A program made the translations under genes and the position numbers. From NCBI RefSeq assembly GCF_963675165.1, contig NC_087390.1:1631501-1695500 (forward strand): DNA of 64,000 nt, given 5' to 3'. Positions 41,601-54,539 of this stretch are shown here, piece by piece; positions within the stretch are counted from its first letter, which is position 1, and each line of letters begins with the position of its first letter. The DNA is from Halichondria panicea (lineage: Eukaryota; Porifera; Demospongiae; Suberitida; Halichondriidae). Below the pieces are notes generated by a model that was not told the DNA's origin, ran no database searches, and saw nothing but the letters and a program-made list of their open reading frames with translations.

Positions 41601-42265
41601 GAATAGCATGCAACTATCAGTGGATGTTCCAGTAGAGTACAGCTCTATTGAGTAGGTTCTTTGTTTGGTTAGATCTGTATCTGTCATTGTGACCACCAAA
41701 CGATTTTTTAGAAATTTAAATCAATCAGCTAATAAAGTAGCCGTAGCAATAGCATCATGCCCACTGTGCGTGTGTGGTATTGCCAATAACACTTTGAATA
41801 GATGAATGGTGCCTGGTGCACTGCATGCATGACTACCAGCCGCTAAAAAAATGCTTGGAGGCGCGTAGAAATAATACTAAACGGTGGGGTGGAGTTGTAA
41901 TGTAAGCATTGTAAAAACCTTGTGAACTAAAGTACGCCTTTGTGCATACAGTATTGGGTCCAACTAGTTTTTGGAGTCATAGATGCTTTGCCATTATTTT
42001 TTATAGAATTCTGTACAAGTAGCCTCATGGTAGCAATTCTAACCCCCACACACATTGTTAGACGCCCCCTGGTGTGAGATCAAACCTAGATTCTAACCCC
42101 CCCCCCCCACACACACACACACTGTTAGATGCCCCCTGGTGTGAGATGAGACCTACCCACGCAAGCAGTAAGCTAATAGAGACATCGTTCCCCTCCAAGA
42201 AGAAGGAGAGGTGGGAGAGAGGAGTGGCCGTCAAGAGCAGGAACGAACCGAGGAACATACTGTGA
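38662..42265 (+). CDS. TATDN1: TatD-family metal-dependent DNase, TATDN1
   Basis: Twelve exons: 38662-38692, 38759-38779, 38834-38878, 38958-39007, 39069-39132, 39456-39608, 39659-39701, 39752-39837, 39898-39938, 40228-40304, 40528-40598, 42129-42265. All phases agree; 819 nt, 272 residues to the TGA. Motifs are in order: [40 protein letters not shown] (metal-binding Glu), LFLHCRN, VHSFTG and ETDAPWC. By family this is a TIM-barrel metal nuclease acting on DNA 3' ends, linked to repair and apoptotic DNA breakdown. The last frame ends NEPRNIL-stop, about 30 residues before the usual end. A good donor (GTGAGTAT) sits at that point, but I found no convincing 13th exon before RECK. Intron 9 carries tRNA-Gly, and the last intron holds a duplicated acceptor. 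Confidence 0.88.
39988..40011 (-). pseudogene. tRNA-Gly fragment
   Basis: TGCGTTGACCAGGAGTAGAA resembles the 3' end of the intact gene 67 bp away (TGCACTGACCGGGAATCGAA), but the rest of the cloverleaf is missing. It is a decayed partial duplicate. Confidence 0.5.
40055..40125 (-). tRNA. tRNA-Gly (GCC)
   Basis: A 71-nt cloverleaf: acceptor stem GCACTG/CAGTGC, A box TGGTTCAGTGGTAGAATTCT, anticodon loop with GCC, and B box GGTTCGATTCC. It lies in intron 9 of TATDN1, antisense to that gene. Confidence 0.95.
40323..40468. mobile_element. 146-bp hairpin MITE in TATDN1 intron 10
   Basis: Left arm blocks GAGGTACGACACGAGTACC and GCCTCTGCAATTAACGTTGA are matched in inverse on the right, with a loop of about ten bases at TCTAATTATC. 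It begins 18 bp after the exon 10 donor. A lone left-arm relative is at about 49080-49112 in a RECK intron. Confidence 0.8.
42036..42147 (+). repeat. Tandem duplication of the TATDN1 exon 12 splice acceptor
   Basis: ATTCTAACCCCC, an AC run, GTTAG and the exon start GCCCCCTGGTGTGAGAT occur twice (42036-42080 and 42090-42147). The second copy leads into the exon. The first keeps an AG but is followed by CAAACCTAGATTCTAA and stops. It could act as a decoy acceptor. Confidence 0.75.
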
Positions 42266-44796
42266 GTATAACAAACATAAGGGAAGGGCGTTACCATGGA
42301 AATATTGGTATTGATAGGTAGGTGCAAGCAACGGGGAAATTGCCCAAGTCGAGCTTAATTTTGTAATTGCTGCATTTACAGCATGCATGGATATAGCCTC
42401 GATCCACACAACAAGTTGTTAGTCTCACAGTGTCTTATAGAAATCCCTTATTTGAGTGAGTTGACATGCAGTCGATTATCTTCGATTATGTATTGGTCAG
42501 TAAACACTTATCCTTATTGTTGTCGCGAAGGTAGCTACAAGAATGTTTACAGTACAAGCTTCCTCAATTACCTCTTGTTGTGTCAACAGAATGGTCAAAG
42601 CAGACCATTCAGGGCCTTGCATGTATTGAGTAATACAATTTTGGACCCCACCTAGACTGTAGCATTCTTTCTAGTATGTGCACTTGATTACTTGCTAGTC
42701 TGTGTGTCTGGTATTGCTCAAAATTCAACATTGCTGTGCTATTCTGTTATTTGGCACAGTAAGGAAAGGGTATTATGCTCAAAGCTTCATTGTAATCAGC
42801 TTTGATGGTTTGTTATGGGTAAACTTGTTTGCCAGATTATTGACCTCATTATACTGAACTCACAGAATCCGACGGAAAAAAATAGGCGTCTTCCTGCCTT
42901 ATTGTCCATGGCAGCAGTTTCTCGGGTATGATACATTGAGAATTTAATTTTAATTCTATGTATACAGTATGCCATGACTTCCCACCAGGAATGTAGAGAA
43001 AAAACTGCCCTAAACTTTCATACAGCAAGGTGTCATACAAGGGAGAGGAAAGGGGGATATCCCCCCTCTGGCTCCAATTCCCCACCCCCCTATAGTTGTA
43101 TGACTGAGTGTCCATAGCTGGCAATTTTACATACTAACAGGGTAGACAGTTGACCTTTTTTAGCAACATTTTCTGGTTACTTTTCAAAAGCATGCCTTAT
43201 TTCCCCCTTTTACTTTAAAATCCTGTATGACACCTGTTAACAGTGTAATTGCATTTACTTGTTAGTAGTTGCAGCTAGCAAAGTTAAGTTGCACTGTATG
43301 TATACGTGTACGTGCAGCTAATAACTAGTTTGAAATATCTCCCTTTAGTCACAGGTACACTGCAGTAGTCGTGTGTATAGTGATAGGTGTCATATCGTTT
43401 GAAGCTTTGTGTCATTTCCCTCTCTCTTTTATCACAAGCCAAAATATCCGTTGATCAGATTGACACTTTGTTGTTTTTGATTGCTCTCCTTCAAGTTGTC
43501 GTATTTAGTCTCCCTCCCTCTTTAAACAAAGCAAAGGAAATATCTCCCCTTGACCTTTGACCCTATGCTACAGTCTGTCTCCACATATACACATACCCAG
43601 TGAGATATTCGTGGAAGTGTTAAACAGGTTCGATTATTTATAGCATGCTAAAATCTCATTTACATACTATTATGACTGTAGGTGGGGTTATTTATTTTCA
43701 AAATCATCGCAGAGAAATGTAATTTGGTGTACATATCCATATGCTCGCTCACCTTGAAGCAACTCTTGAATATGATTATCTACTCCAGTTTTAGTCCTTA
43801 ATTAGTTTTCAAAATAATTTATAGTGGAGAGATAATCACTGTATGGCGTTGTAAGTTGGCACTGTATAATTGTATTGAAAGCTCTTGTGTTCTTAAATTA
43901 TTGTGTTTGCAAGTTTAGGTGTCCATTTGTACATCGACATGAAATATGGGCCAGAACTTGTGTATCCATGCAATTACTGTTCAAACCATATACATAAATT
44001 GCTTTTACTAGAAAATTACTCAAAAATTAATATTAATGTGCTGCTACGCTGGGTACCAAAATTAATGTACACTAAGTGATTTCGATGTGGCGTACGCGTC
44101 CAATCAAAATACTTGTATCCGATGTTGTATATACACAAACACAGTAATTACACGTGTTAAATCAATTATGCTAACTTTGGTGTGGTCATAATGTGCATGG
44201 TTTAATAGACTCGTTATTAACTTAGTGCATGATGCAGATACAACACATGTGCGCTTGCCCTCAGGCGTTGTTATCACTTGCAGATGTGTTTTGGAGGCGG
44301 TCGCAAAACTACAGAAAATGGACAAATTTGAGTTAGCAGATCAGATATATAGAAATACTTGCACGCTATTCAAGTGGGCAATATGACATGACATCATCTT
44401 CCTACATAAGTAATGTTTTTGAGAAAATTAATGTAAATGGTGCTTTGCTGGCAATTATTTTATATGCATGCATGCATTCATTTGTATCTTTTTCAGTCCG
44501 ATTGTCGTATTTCAGTGCTTCGTGTAATTTTAAACATCCCTATTATGTAGAGATAAATACTGCATGCATGTGTATTAAAAAAATTGTTCGTTATTAATTT
44601 TAACCGCAATAATCTAAATCTAATCTCTTCAAGCCTCTGTATATGATCACCACAGTGGTTATGTTTGTATTGATGGAGGTGCATCTACAACTATCTGTTG
44701 TCAGTCCTATCATAACCGTGTACACAGTCCACAATAGCTCAGCTATGTTAATTAAATTACTGGGTATTGGCGGTTTGTAAACACCTTGTAGATGCT
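42266..44796. other. Region between TATDN1 and RECK, no exon recognised
   Basis: I looked for the missing TATDN1 C terminus and found none. It probably holds the TATDN1 3' UTR and the RECK upstream sequence. Several short AT-rich runs are present but no clear element ends. Confidence 0.4.
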
Positions 44797-44804
44797 TATA
44801 AAAG
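44797..44804 (+). promoter_or_regulatory. TATA box of RECK
   Basis: TATAAAAG lies 179 bp before the ATG at 44976, which would give a leader of about 150 nt with no intervening ATG that I can see in the near part. Confidence 0.5.
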
Positions 44805-44975
44805 CCTCATTCAATTGCTGTTGGCAGTCTTATTTGATATCTGATAATATCACTGCAAAGTGAATCAGCTGTCAAACTTTATTTGCAACTGGGACTGCAT
44901 CAACTGCTCTGAATCGCTAGAATCAAGCTATAGGAGAAGATAATCAACTTTTCAGAGAATATTCAATCTTGAACC

Positions 44976-47220
44976 ATGATGAAGGATTGTTCGAGAAACG
45001 GTTGCTTTGGTATCAAGTGTGTGCAGCTCTTAGTGGTGGCAGCTCTGATGAGTGCAGCTGCTGCTAACAGTGAAGGTAAGAGCTGAAGCACTGTCATTAT
45101 TCCGCATCATACATGCAGACTGGCTGCATGCAAATCACTATCCCTATAAAAAAAAAATGTTACTCTTACTGCGTATAATGTATTCAGTTTTCATGTCGAA
45201 CTCCTATAGCATGCAGCCGTGTGCAGTCTGGCTGCAATATGCATGCTAGAGTTTTGTGTGTCTGCATTAATTTTACACACTTACAGCTAATCAAATCATG
45301 TTTATTGTTTGTACCCTAATCCATAGCTCTTCAGTTATTAGTCATAACATAATTGTAGCCTTGCGTGCAATTCGGACAAAGAAATTTATCTATTTTTAGT
45401 GGTCCCTGCTATTAATACAATAGCTGCATGCATGGCTTATAGTTGTTCAAAATTCATTGCTCTGAAATTTTAATAATAACATAATGCTTCCATCCACTGC
45501 AGGACTGGAGCTTTGCTGTGGGAAGATCAGCAGTGACTCTGTTTGCAACGACACTTGTATCAGGGTGAGTGAGAACATGGTTACCAGGCCTTGTGCAGCT
45601 GTAAACAATGCATTTTTTGTGAACTCTTGTGCGTTAACTGTTAGAGCATCACAGCTGGGTCTCATTATAGCAACGAGAAAGAAGTGTTTAACAGCCCGAG
45701 TTGTGTGTGTGTGTTTACACCCAGCTAATGCCTAGCCTCGATTCCAGGCCGCAACCTTAATTGTGAAGGAGACTAGCTAATGCCATGTTTAGACTGTATA
45801 AGGTTAATGGTAAAATCAGCACCAACATGATTGTGAAACTAGCTGCTTTAGAGAGAACTGTACGTAGCTGCTTTATAGAGGGTGCATTGTTATGTACTTG
45901 TGTGCTTATAGATACTGCATGCATTATTATAAATTATATTCTGTGTATTGGTTTCTCTGTTGAGACTTACCTTAAGTAAGTTGAACATTCTTGTCCTTCA
46001 GCTACGTGTATGTACACAGCCGTGCCCATGTAGCAGCTAATAATCATACATATATAGCTCAGCTGAAAATCCATTCCCAAAGTTTATCTGTCAGTCCAAC
46101 TCCCCATAATAATTATGATATCATACAAAGCTCTTAACTCTTTGAAGGGTCTGAATTCTCAGCACTAGTTGGCAGATGTACTGCATTCCATGTTTTCCAA
46201 AGCTCAATTTTCACATGCCACGAGCCAGTGCACGTAATTACATGTATACAGTTAATATTCCAATAACAATGCGAGCTAAGTACATATGAATTGTCCAAGG
46301 AAGATACGTACAGACAAAAAGGATGATTTATTAATATCTAACATATTCAAGGTTAGTATTCTTCCACACAGTGTTGATTTTTCGGGAGATGTGATGAGGA
46401 GGAGGCTCAGTTTTTGAAGTCATTCCGTCTATGACTATCACAGGGAACACTGCATTCATCATGTAGCATCTCTTAGCATGCAATAGATCACAACCAAGAT
46501 GGCGGAGGCCACAGACACTGCTAAGAAAATGATCAGAACCTATAATGGCGAGCACTCCAGCCCCACCTCATACGTAGCATTGCATGACGGTTCCGAACAA
46601 AAGAAGAATTAGATCAGCACTAGAACTTGGCACAGCCTAGCATAAATAGGTAGCTTATATTTCTGATTTTGTCTTCCCTCTTAATTAAACCTATTCGGCT
46701 GGGAGAGACCGCAGACAGCACGGGCCTTTCAGCTTTTTTCTGCTTTTGGTAGCCAATTTGGCTGCCTGTAGTTCATATGCATGGAACATTTTAATTATAA
46801 TTACCTTCGAACTTGGCACCTCATTATAGGAAGCTAAAGTGAATTTTAAATTCTAAGTAAACGACATTTTCGCGTAGTCACTTCCTCATGTCTTAGGCAT
46901 GTCCATTCCAATTATGAAAATATTATAGGGTGCATGTGTTGTTGTTTTTTTGTAGAGAATTTTTTGCGGTGTACACTTTTTGATTGTCTGACTGCTCTTT
47001 GGTTTCTCTGATGTGGTTGGTTGTTGTGGTGACAGTGGTTCAATAGAGTTGGCCTGTAATGTACCTGATGGTAATGATTGGAATAGTTATGTAGATATCA
47101 CATAAGCACACAGCCCTCCCCTGATACACACAAACACACACACACTGAAACACACACAACACATTGTGTACGTACTTAATAAGCAAATGTACATACACCC
47201 ACACACAACACATGCACACA

Positions 47221-47259
<39 letters not shown>

Positions 47260-50200
47260 GTTATCGGAGCTCTCTCCCGCCATGCCCACTCTCAACTCTC
47301 TACAGTTACAAGTCATGAGTAGTGCTTGTTCCCCCTCTTACGTAAGCTAGTCACCATAACCACCCACACAAACATAATGATATTTTTTCTCACGTAGACT
47401 TCGTTCTGGAATTGCATTAATGAGGCCAATCCTACAACCACACCCACGATATCGCCATGTATGTTGCACCACTAGACAGTTCCGTATTGGAGATATACAC
47501 ATACGTAGTTACAGAAGCAGATAATAATATTATATAAGATGGTTAATGTACGTACGTGTGACGTCTTTTATTACAGACTACGCGTGCTGTGCGGCATCTG
47601 AGACGAACGAATGCACCCAAGCTTGTCAGGAGGTACATAGCTAAGAATAAATCGTGATTTACTGGTTTCAGAATGCTTTTATACATGTATCACAGAATTT
47701 TTCCAGCAATCAAGATGTGAGTGTATCCACTGGGAATATCCTTAACGTGTGCGGCGGAGATGGTGGTTTAGGAGTAAGTTATTCTCACCAATAGCTACAT
47801 GTACGTATATGTAGCAATTTATGTTATGTTACGTGAACATGCATACACTAAAAACAAGTGTTTATTCTCTTACAGCCTGTGCTCCTGTGCCTCCTCGACA
47901 TTAGTAAGCAACAACAAATATACAAGTATAGTGTATCATGTCAAGTCTCATGGTGTCATATACGTATAATATTATATGTAAATCTGTACTGGTATATAGG
48001 AACCCAGAAACGTACTCATTGATGCATTAATGTTCATTCACATGCAATTACCTTACGCCCCCCCCTCCCCCAGCTGAAGCCCCGCCCACTCCAGACCCTA
48101 GCATCATACCCGATCAGCCACCATGTAAGCAGATACTTCAAACCTGAATTTGTATATAAGTTGCCTTTTCTCAGTCGTATGCTCGTGGTGATAACGGAAT
48201 AGAATAGTGCACCAAGGCAATAATGTAATGCCATTCCCTATATACAGATGCTGACTGGGCTCGTGTACAGTGTTGCTACAAGGCTGTTGCCGATGAGTGT
48301 CGTGCCAGCTGTCTAGATGTACGTTGCCTTACCTTGCCCCCACAGGCAGCATTAAAGGCCCCCATAGGCTAGGCAACCATCAGTTGTATGTATCTAAATT
48401 GTACGTTGATTGTTTTGGAGATAAGATCAAAAGACTTCCATGGAGATTAAAACAAGAGTTAGAAGTGTACAGTATAAGAGGAGGTCTATACCTTTCCCAT
48501 TCTGGTATCCCATCACCCGAGATTTGACTTTTATCTTTAACCATTGCAATGTGTAGCAGCATGCAAATATACGTATCTGCACACCCTCATACCTCTACCT
48601 CACACATCCCTCACTCGATCCTCACACACCCCTCACAGCTCTACTCTGGTCTTATCTCATCTTCCTCCTGGTACATCTTCCAACTGGACTGCATCCATAG
48701 ACCCAGCGAGGTGAGGCAACAGTCCGGCCATAATGGCTAGGAACAGACTAATACATACATGCATGTGTTTAAGAGTTAAATTTGCCTTCAGTGTTAATGT
48801 TTATTCTGTCAGTGCATGTGATGAATTACAAAACTAAGCAGTTATTAATGGTGACCACATCATTACAACTCTGTTGTCTTCTCTCCCTACAGCATGTTCT
48901 CTTGACCTGCCTATCAGATGGTGAGTTTTTTTGTACACTAAATAATATAGTGACAATAATTAATATTATTTCTATACACATACCTAGATCTGTCTCAAGT
49001 GTTGGCTATAATTATTTCAATCCTGAAACTATGTAGTAATTTAATAGCCTATAATTATTAGTGAGTAGGTTAGTACAGACAGAGGAGGTACGACATGAGT
49101 ACCTCGATTTAGCCAATATGTTTAAGCGTGCCCCCCCCCCCCCCCCACACACACACAGTGAGCTCTCCCTGCAAGTTGGGCTGCTCTGGGCTCCAGTTCT
49201 GCAGCAGTCTAAACAACAGGTGAGTAATCCAGCATACAATTGAATATATTAGCACTTTGGGGCAATTATGATCGAACCGTTGTCAGAGGATTTTTTATAT
49301 GTAGAAATGTATTTTTCTCTGTAAATCGACCAGCAGGTGGCGTTGTTTCTTCCTACTAGCCCGTACCATAGTCTTTAGCAACCATATCTGTATCACATGC
49401 AAGTCACATGACCTCTTCTGTAGGCCCACCATGTCGTTCCGTCACTGCACAGCATCAGCCGACCGTATGGCCAAGACCAGCTACCAGTCGTGGGTGGCAA
49501 GCGGGGTAATCCCCCACCCACTCATTTCCCTGTTCGTTAGTAACCTGGACACCTGTCTCGCTGACATGTGGAAGGTATGGGATTGTTAGATGTTAGTCTA
49601 TGATACGATCACTTACTCTAAAAAGTGACCTCCATATTATTTGCGTTTTAAAGAATGGTTTGATGAATTCTAGTCTCAGTATAATTATAGATTAGGTCCA
49701 GTCCTACATAGACTATAATGTAGCTATAACCTATTATGAGATCAGTTATGGTGGTGGTATAATTATTTCAGAGTTATTGAGACAAGCTTATGAGGGTTGT
49801 ACGTACGTACATTACAGTGGTGATATCTGCGTGCGTGTGTTTACTGTACACGTGACTTAGTTATTGTGTATATGCACTATACACTCCCTTGTGCAACAAT
49901 AGTCTTACAGCAGTTCTTTTGGGCCAATTTGTTGCCTGTCACAACAAGTCTCTTTTTGAATAGACAATAATGTACGTAGCTTTAAAATAATTCATGAGTT
50001 CATCGATACTGCATCATACATAACCATTCGACATTAATTTTGGAGAAGTGTCCCTTATTAGAGGTTCCTCTATTAAATTTTCTTCCTACTAGTCCGTATG
50101 TACATGTACCATCATAATTATAACGTGACGTGTATTGTTCACTGCAGGCGGTGGCTTGTATCACTCATGTGCAACCCTGTCACGCTTCAACTCACGCCAC

Positions 50201-53200
50201 TCAGATATGCAGGTGACCTACGTGCAGTGTATGGTGGACTGTGTTGTATGCACACATGTGTTACTATTATGGTTGCAGAAGTACATACCACTGTATTCTG
50301 TACTAGCTTGGGTTGTCCGTCGGAAGCCTATTGAACAAATAATTGTATTTTTTGTGTTGAAACTATAATTATAGTCAACAAATTACTGCATGTTCTTTTT
50401 ATGTAGAAAGTATAATTATCTCAACCCCCCAACAATAATAGCTTTTGATGTGGTTCAACATTAACAAAACTGCTAGCATGATAATTATTTTAGTATACAT
50501 ACATGTAATCTCTAAATTGCACACGTGCAGGGATGACTGCCTGAAGCTGCTCTCACGTTGCAGTGACTCTGATGTGACCCCTGAGGCCGTGTGTGACATC
50601 ATAGCACCTGCTAGCACACAGGAGTACTGCATCTCACTCAAGCATCTCCTAGGTGAGCTCATTCCTCCATCAGTTCACTCTCCATCAATTTTTCCAATTC
50701 TAAAAAGACTTTATATGTAACTTTAACACTATTGACCTCCCTAAAGAGACCACCTCTCTCTATTGAAACCACTGTACAGAAAACACATTTTCATAGCTAA
50801 CAATGGTATGAGATGAATCAGCCAATTACGTTGTGTGATTTTCTCGATCTACAGAGCCCTCTGAATTTAGTTCCAGAGATGTCCAAAGGGTCACGAACCC
50901 GTGCACCCCCAATCCCTGTGCCGAGGGTTATTTCTGCGCCATTAACCATCGTTGTCAGTCGGACACTCAATCTTGCACGCCCTACTCTTGTCAACCCGGC
51001 TGTGTGGTTGGGGACAAGCCTAGCTTTGTCGTTTCCGAGGGGGGTGGTGTCCGTGTTGCCCTGGTAACCAACTCAGAGCGTAGTTGCTACGGTTACTTCA
51101 ATTGTAGCGAGAATAACGCCGAATCAGATGCAACCAAAGTGACGGCGCTTGGTGGTGCAGGAGTGACGACTAGTTACAGTCCGGTGCACCTGTATTGTGA
51201 GCAGGAAATGCACTGTGTCGTGGATGACACCACTTACAGTGAGTATAGTCTGGTTTATAAGCACCCATAATTATAGTTATTATAAGCATGTATCGATAAT
51301 AATAATATTATTAATGATTACGTTGCTATGCACATTTTTTGTATGCTTTCAACTTCACTTCTTTTAATGTCGTTGAATCAAGTTAATGTGTTTTGGTCTT
51401 AATAACTTATTCTCTCTTCTTCTTCTGCAGAACACCAGAGCATATTCAGTGATGACTGTAACATGTGCACCTGCTACCATGGAAGGGTCACATGCACTAA
51501 GAGAAGCTGCACTGTACGCAATGGCCAGCTGCAATGTGAGTACACTGTAAATACTGTAACAATAAAATATAAATAATAGGTGCTAATAATAAATACTGTA
51601 AAAGTGGGACCCCTCTTAACGGCGAATATTATCGTGATATTACCATTTCACCTGGCTGCAGACTCGTCATGTGACTGTCCCATGACCCACCGTCCTGTGT
51701 GCACATTCGATGGTAGGACACTCCCTAACCCTTGCATGGCCAGGTGAGAGAGAGAGAGTTTAGGAGGAGTTGTATACAGCTGAAACAATTCAATATTATC
51801 GCTACTGTACAGTAGTTTGTATTTGTACGTCTTATTTTGCCTGAGGCATACGCAGATCCAATGAGACCATCTCTCGATCTAAGTCCATAATTATTAACTA
51901 CGTGTACTAAATTTGAAATCTAATACACAAACTCATAGTAAACAATGTTTATAAAAGGTGGTTATTATTTTGGTTATTGGTTAGTACTAATCACCACCAC
52001 TGACCATGCACATCCCTGACATTGTGTTGTGTGTGTGCAGGTGCCTGGGCTACAACGAGACACATTATAGAGTTGGTGACTGTGGCTCTATTTCCCCGTG
52101 TGGGGGTGCTGCCCAGAGTGTGTGTGGTGTGGGGAGTGGGGACAAGTGCCTGCCCAACAGACACGTGTGCATATCACCAGGTCTGGAGATGGCTGCCGAC
52201 TGTACCCAGTACACATGTGGTGAGTGAGTGGGTGGGTGTGAGGGTGTGAGGGTGTGCTGCATGTGCTGCGTGAGTACGTACATTGTATATACATGTACAT
52301 GTAGGACCATGCAAATACACACGGTGACATCTATACGACCTTTGTTCACACAATAATTATACAAACACACAAATAATATTAAGTTTTGTCCCTTCACCCA
52401 ACGGCATAATAGCAACGTTCCCTTCGATCAGTATAATAATAAGTATAGCTATTATCTTCCTTATATTTTGTTGCCAGTGTAAAATCCCACAACAGCAATC
52501 TCTCAATTATGTTATCGTATGTTGCTCTTCTCCTACAGTGTCATCTGAAGGTTGCAACAGTTTGGAGCCGGTGTGTGACTCTGACAATATTCAACACACG
52601 AGTCTGTGCACCTTTGTCACAACACAGAGCGAGGTCAACTACTTCGGATACTGCCAGGTAGCCATAGATACTGTAGTCTTCTTATCTGGGATATAGTTTT
52701 TATCACTTTGTAATGTTTGCAGTTTCCCAAATAATTATGCCAAAGGGCTTGTTAATAAGCTACCTACAGTGTAAATACGTAGCCAGTTGTTGGGGCCCGA
52801 CTTGCATAAGCTATACAATAATTATAAATATGCTAAAGCTAGGGCTGTAAATTGTTTTTAGGTGGTGTATGTACAATGTGATTAATCTCAACTTTGACCC
52901 CTGACCAGGACGAGTGTTCCTATGACAACACAGAGTCTGTGTGCGGTGTGAACGGGGAGACGTACGACAGTCATTGCCATGCCGAGAATGCATACGTTGC
53001 TGTTGACTACAGCGGACGTTGTGAGGATATTCCCGGCACCAACGTTCTTCAAACAAACATTCGTGGGAATTGTGCTGCTGTAGTTTGTCCTCAGTTGCCT
53101 CCTGATTGCGTGGGCGTATTGTCACATGACTCGTGCTGTCCACAGTGTGGTAGTCACTTGACCATATTGTCAGACAAGGAACTTTTGAGGAGAAATATTA

Positions 53201-54087
53201 ACGCTTTAGGGAGAGAGTTTCTTTCGTCAGCTGACATGCTTCGGAAACTGAGATACCAGATCAGCTCGGTACGTATAATAATAAATTATTACGGTTGTGG
53301 GGTTGAGGATATGAAGTGACCGGGTACAACTCTTTGTAGTCAATATTTGGAGGGGGGGAGAGGCTAGCTGAAAAGGTTCAGTTTTATATTCTTTTGAGTG
53401 TAAAGCATTAAATTGTAGCCAAGCTATAAGAGCTATGACTTGTTTACATTATCTGGTGTCTGTTTTTATGGTTTTGCTGCCAATTTTCTTCCTCACAGCT
53501 CGAGTGTGAATTGTTTGGACATGTTTCCTATGACGACTCTGTGTCCGTGTGGGTGCTGCCTACCCAGAGCTTACCTGACAACCTAATGGTGTGTGTGTGT
53601 GTGGGTGTGGGTGTGTTGTCAGAACTGTGTTCCTTTGTATATTAGCTAGTGCATTAATTGTATATTACAGTACGTACGTAGTTCCAGAGAGATATGTATA
53701 CTGTCATAGCTATAGGAACTCATTGTGACTGTCAGTATATACAGTATTGAGAGACCACCTCTCCATGTATAAAATACTGATAAGTTACTCGCGGCTATAA
53801 ATCGTGGGGTGCAATATCTTCATTCTATCCTCTGTATGCAGGTAATGGCTTGCAACGCTGAAGCAGTGAAATTGGCCACCTTCATAAACAACCAGACCCC
53901 CATGCTCGCGTCAGACCCGATACTCTCTCATCTAATAGCAGCTGAGGTTGTCACAACCGACTTCCTCAGCAGCTCTGTTCAAACCACACTCCCTAGTAAA
54001 GTCTCCAGCACGCTCCCTGCTAATGGTGCTGTGACTCTGATTCCATCTGTCATTGTAACAACACTACTTCTTCTGCTTACATTTTGA
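44976..54087 (+). CDS. RECK: RECK, GPI-anchored Kazal-type glycoprotein
   Basis: 23 exons, all phases agreeing: 44976-45075, 45503-45564, 47258-47341, 47398-47458, 47577-47632, 47696-47773, 47876-47903, 48074-48124, 48248-48318, 48639-48710, 48893-48920, 49159-49219, 49424-49574, 50148-50212, 50531-50652, 50855-51238, 51431-51535, 51662-51743, 52041-52219, 52539-52657, 52909-53268, 53499-53588, 53842-54087. Total 2655 nt, 884 residues (human 971). A signal peptide is followed by cysteine-knot motifs at CC 38-39, 105-106 and 182-183, a cysteine-rich frizzled-like part (SPCKLGCSGLQFC), the PCTPNPCAEGYFC region, Kazal-type domains at about 529-565, 625-652 and 656-690, a VSYDDSVSVWVLP beta region, and a hydrophobic GPI-signal tail. 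By family it restrains matrix metalloproteases and, in vertebrates, is a Wnt7 co-receptor. Only three of five CC repeats are visible. Confidence 0.92.
47130..47257. repeat. (CA)n microsatellite forming the RECK exon 3 acceptor
   Basis: CA repeats, partly interrupted, run directly into CACAG at 47253-47257, where exon 3 begins. The exon 12 acceptor (49119-49158) is likewise a C-run plus AC repeats ending CACAG. Confidence 0.85.
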
Positions 54088-54539
54088 CACACAGTCACGT
54101 TGAACACAGAATTCAAACAGCTATAAATAACAAATTTTTGATTGCAGTTCATCAGCACTGGTTGCATCACAACACTTAGTAGCTGCAACACGTTTAACTT
54201 TACGTTTATGTATAATTATTATTTCTCAAGCAAATGTTATTGCGTACATGATTTTTTGCTGCTATCATTTCACATTTTCAAGTATGATGCACCATACTAT
54301 AAAGTCATCATTATTCGTATTGGTACGTATACAGCTGGCTGTAATTTTTTCATCACTCTTCTTATAAAATTATGTGTAGCAATCAGAGATTTTAAGAGGT
54401 GAAAAATTAGTGTATTATTATGTCGACTCTTTTCCAAATTAGGATTATTCAATTTCAAGCCGCGGGTTACAATTATTATTGAGAATGTATAGTTAACGAT
54501 CTTTACCTAAGTAAAAGAGGTGTTACGTGTGCAGCAAAC
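54088..54539. other. Gap between RECK and the double death-domain gene
   Basis: It contains the RECK 3' UTR and the next gene's promoter. No TATA box or element ends are clear. Confidence 0.4.
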
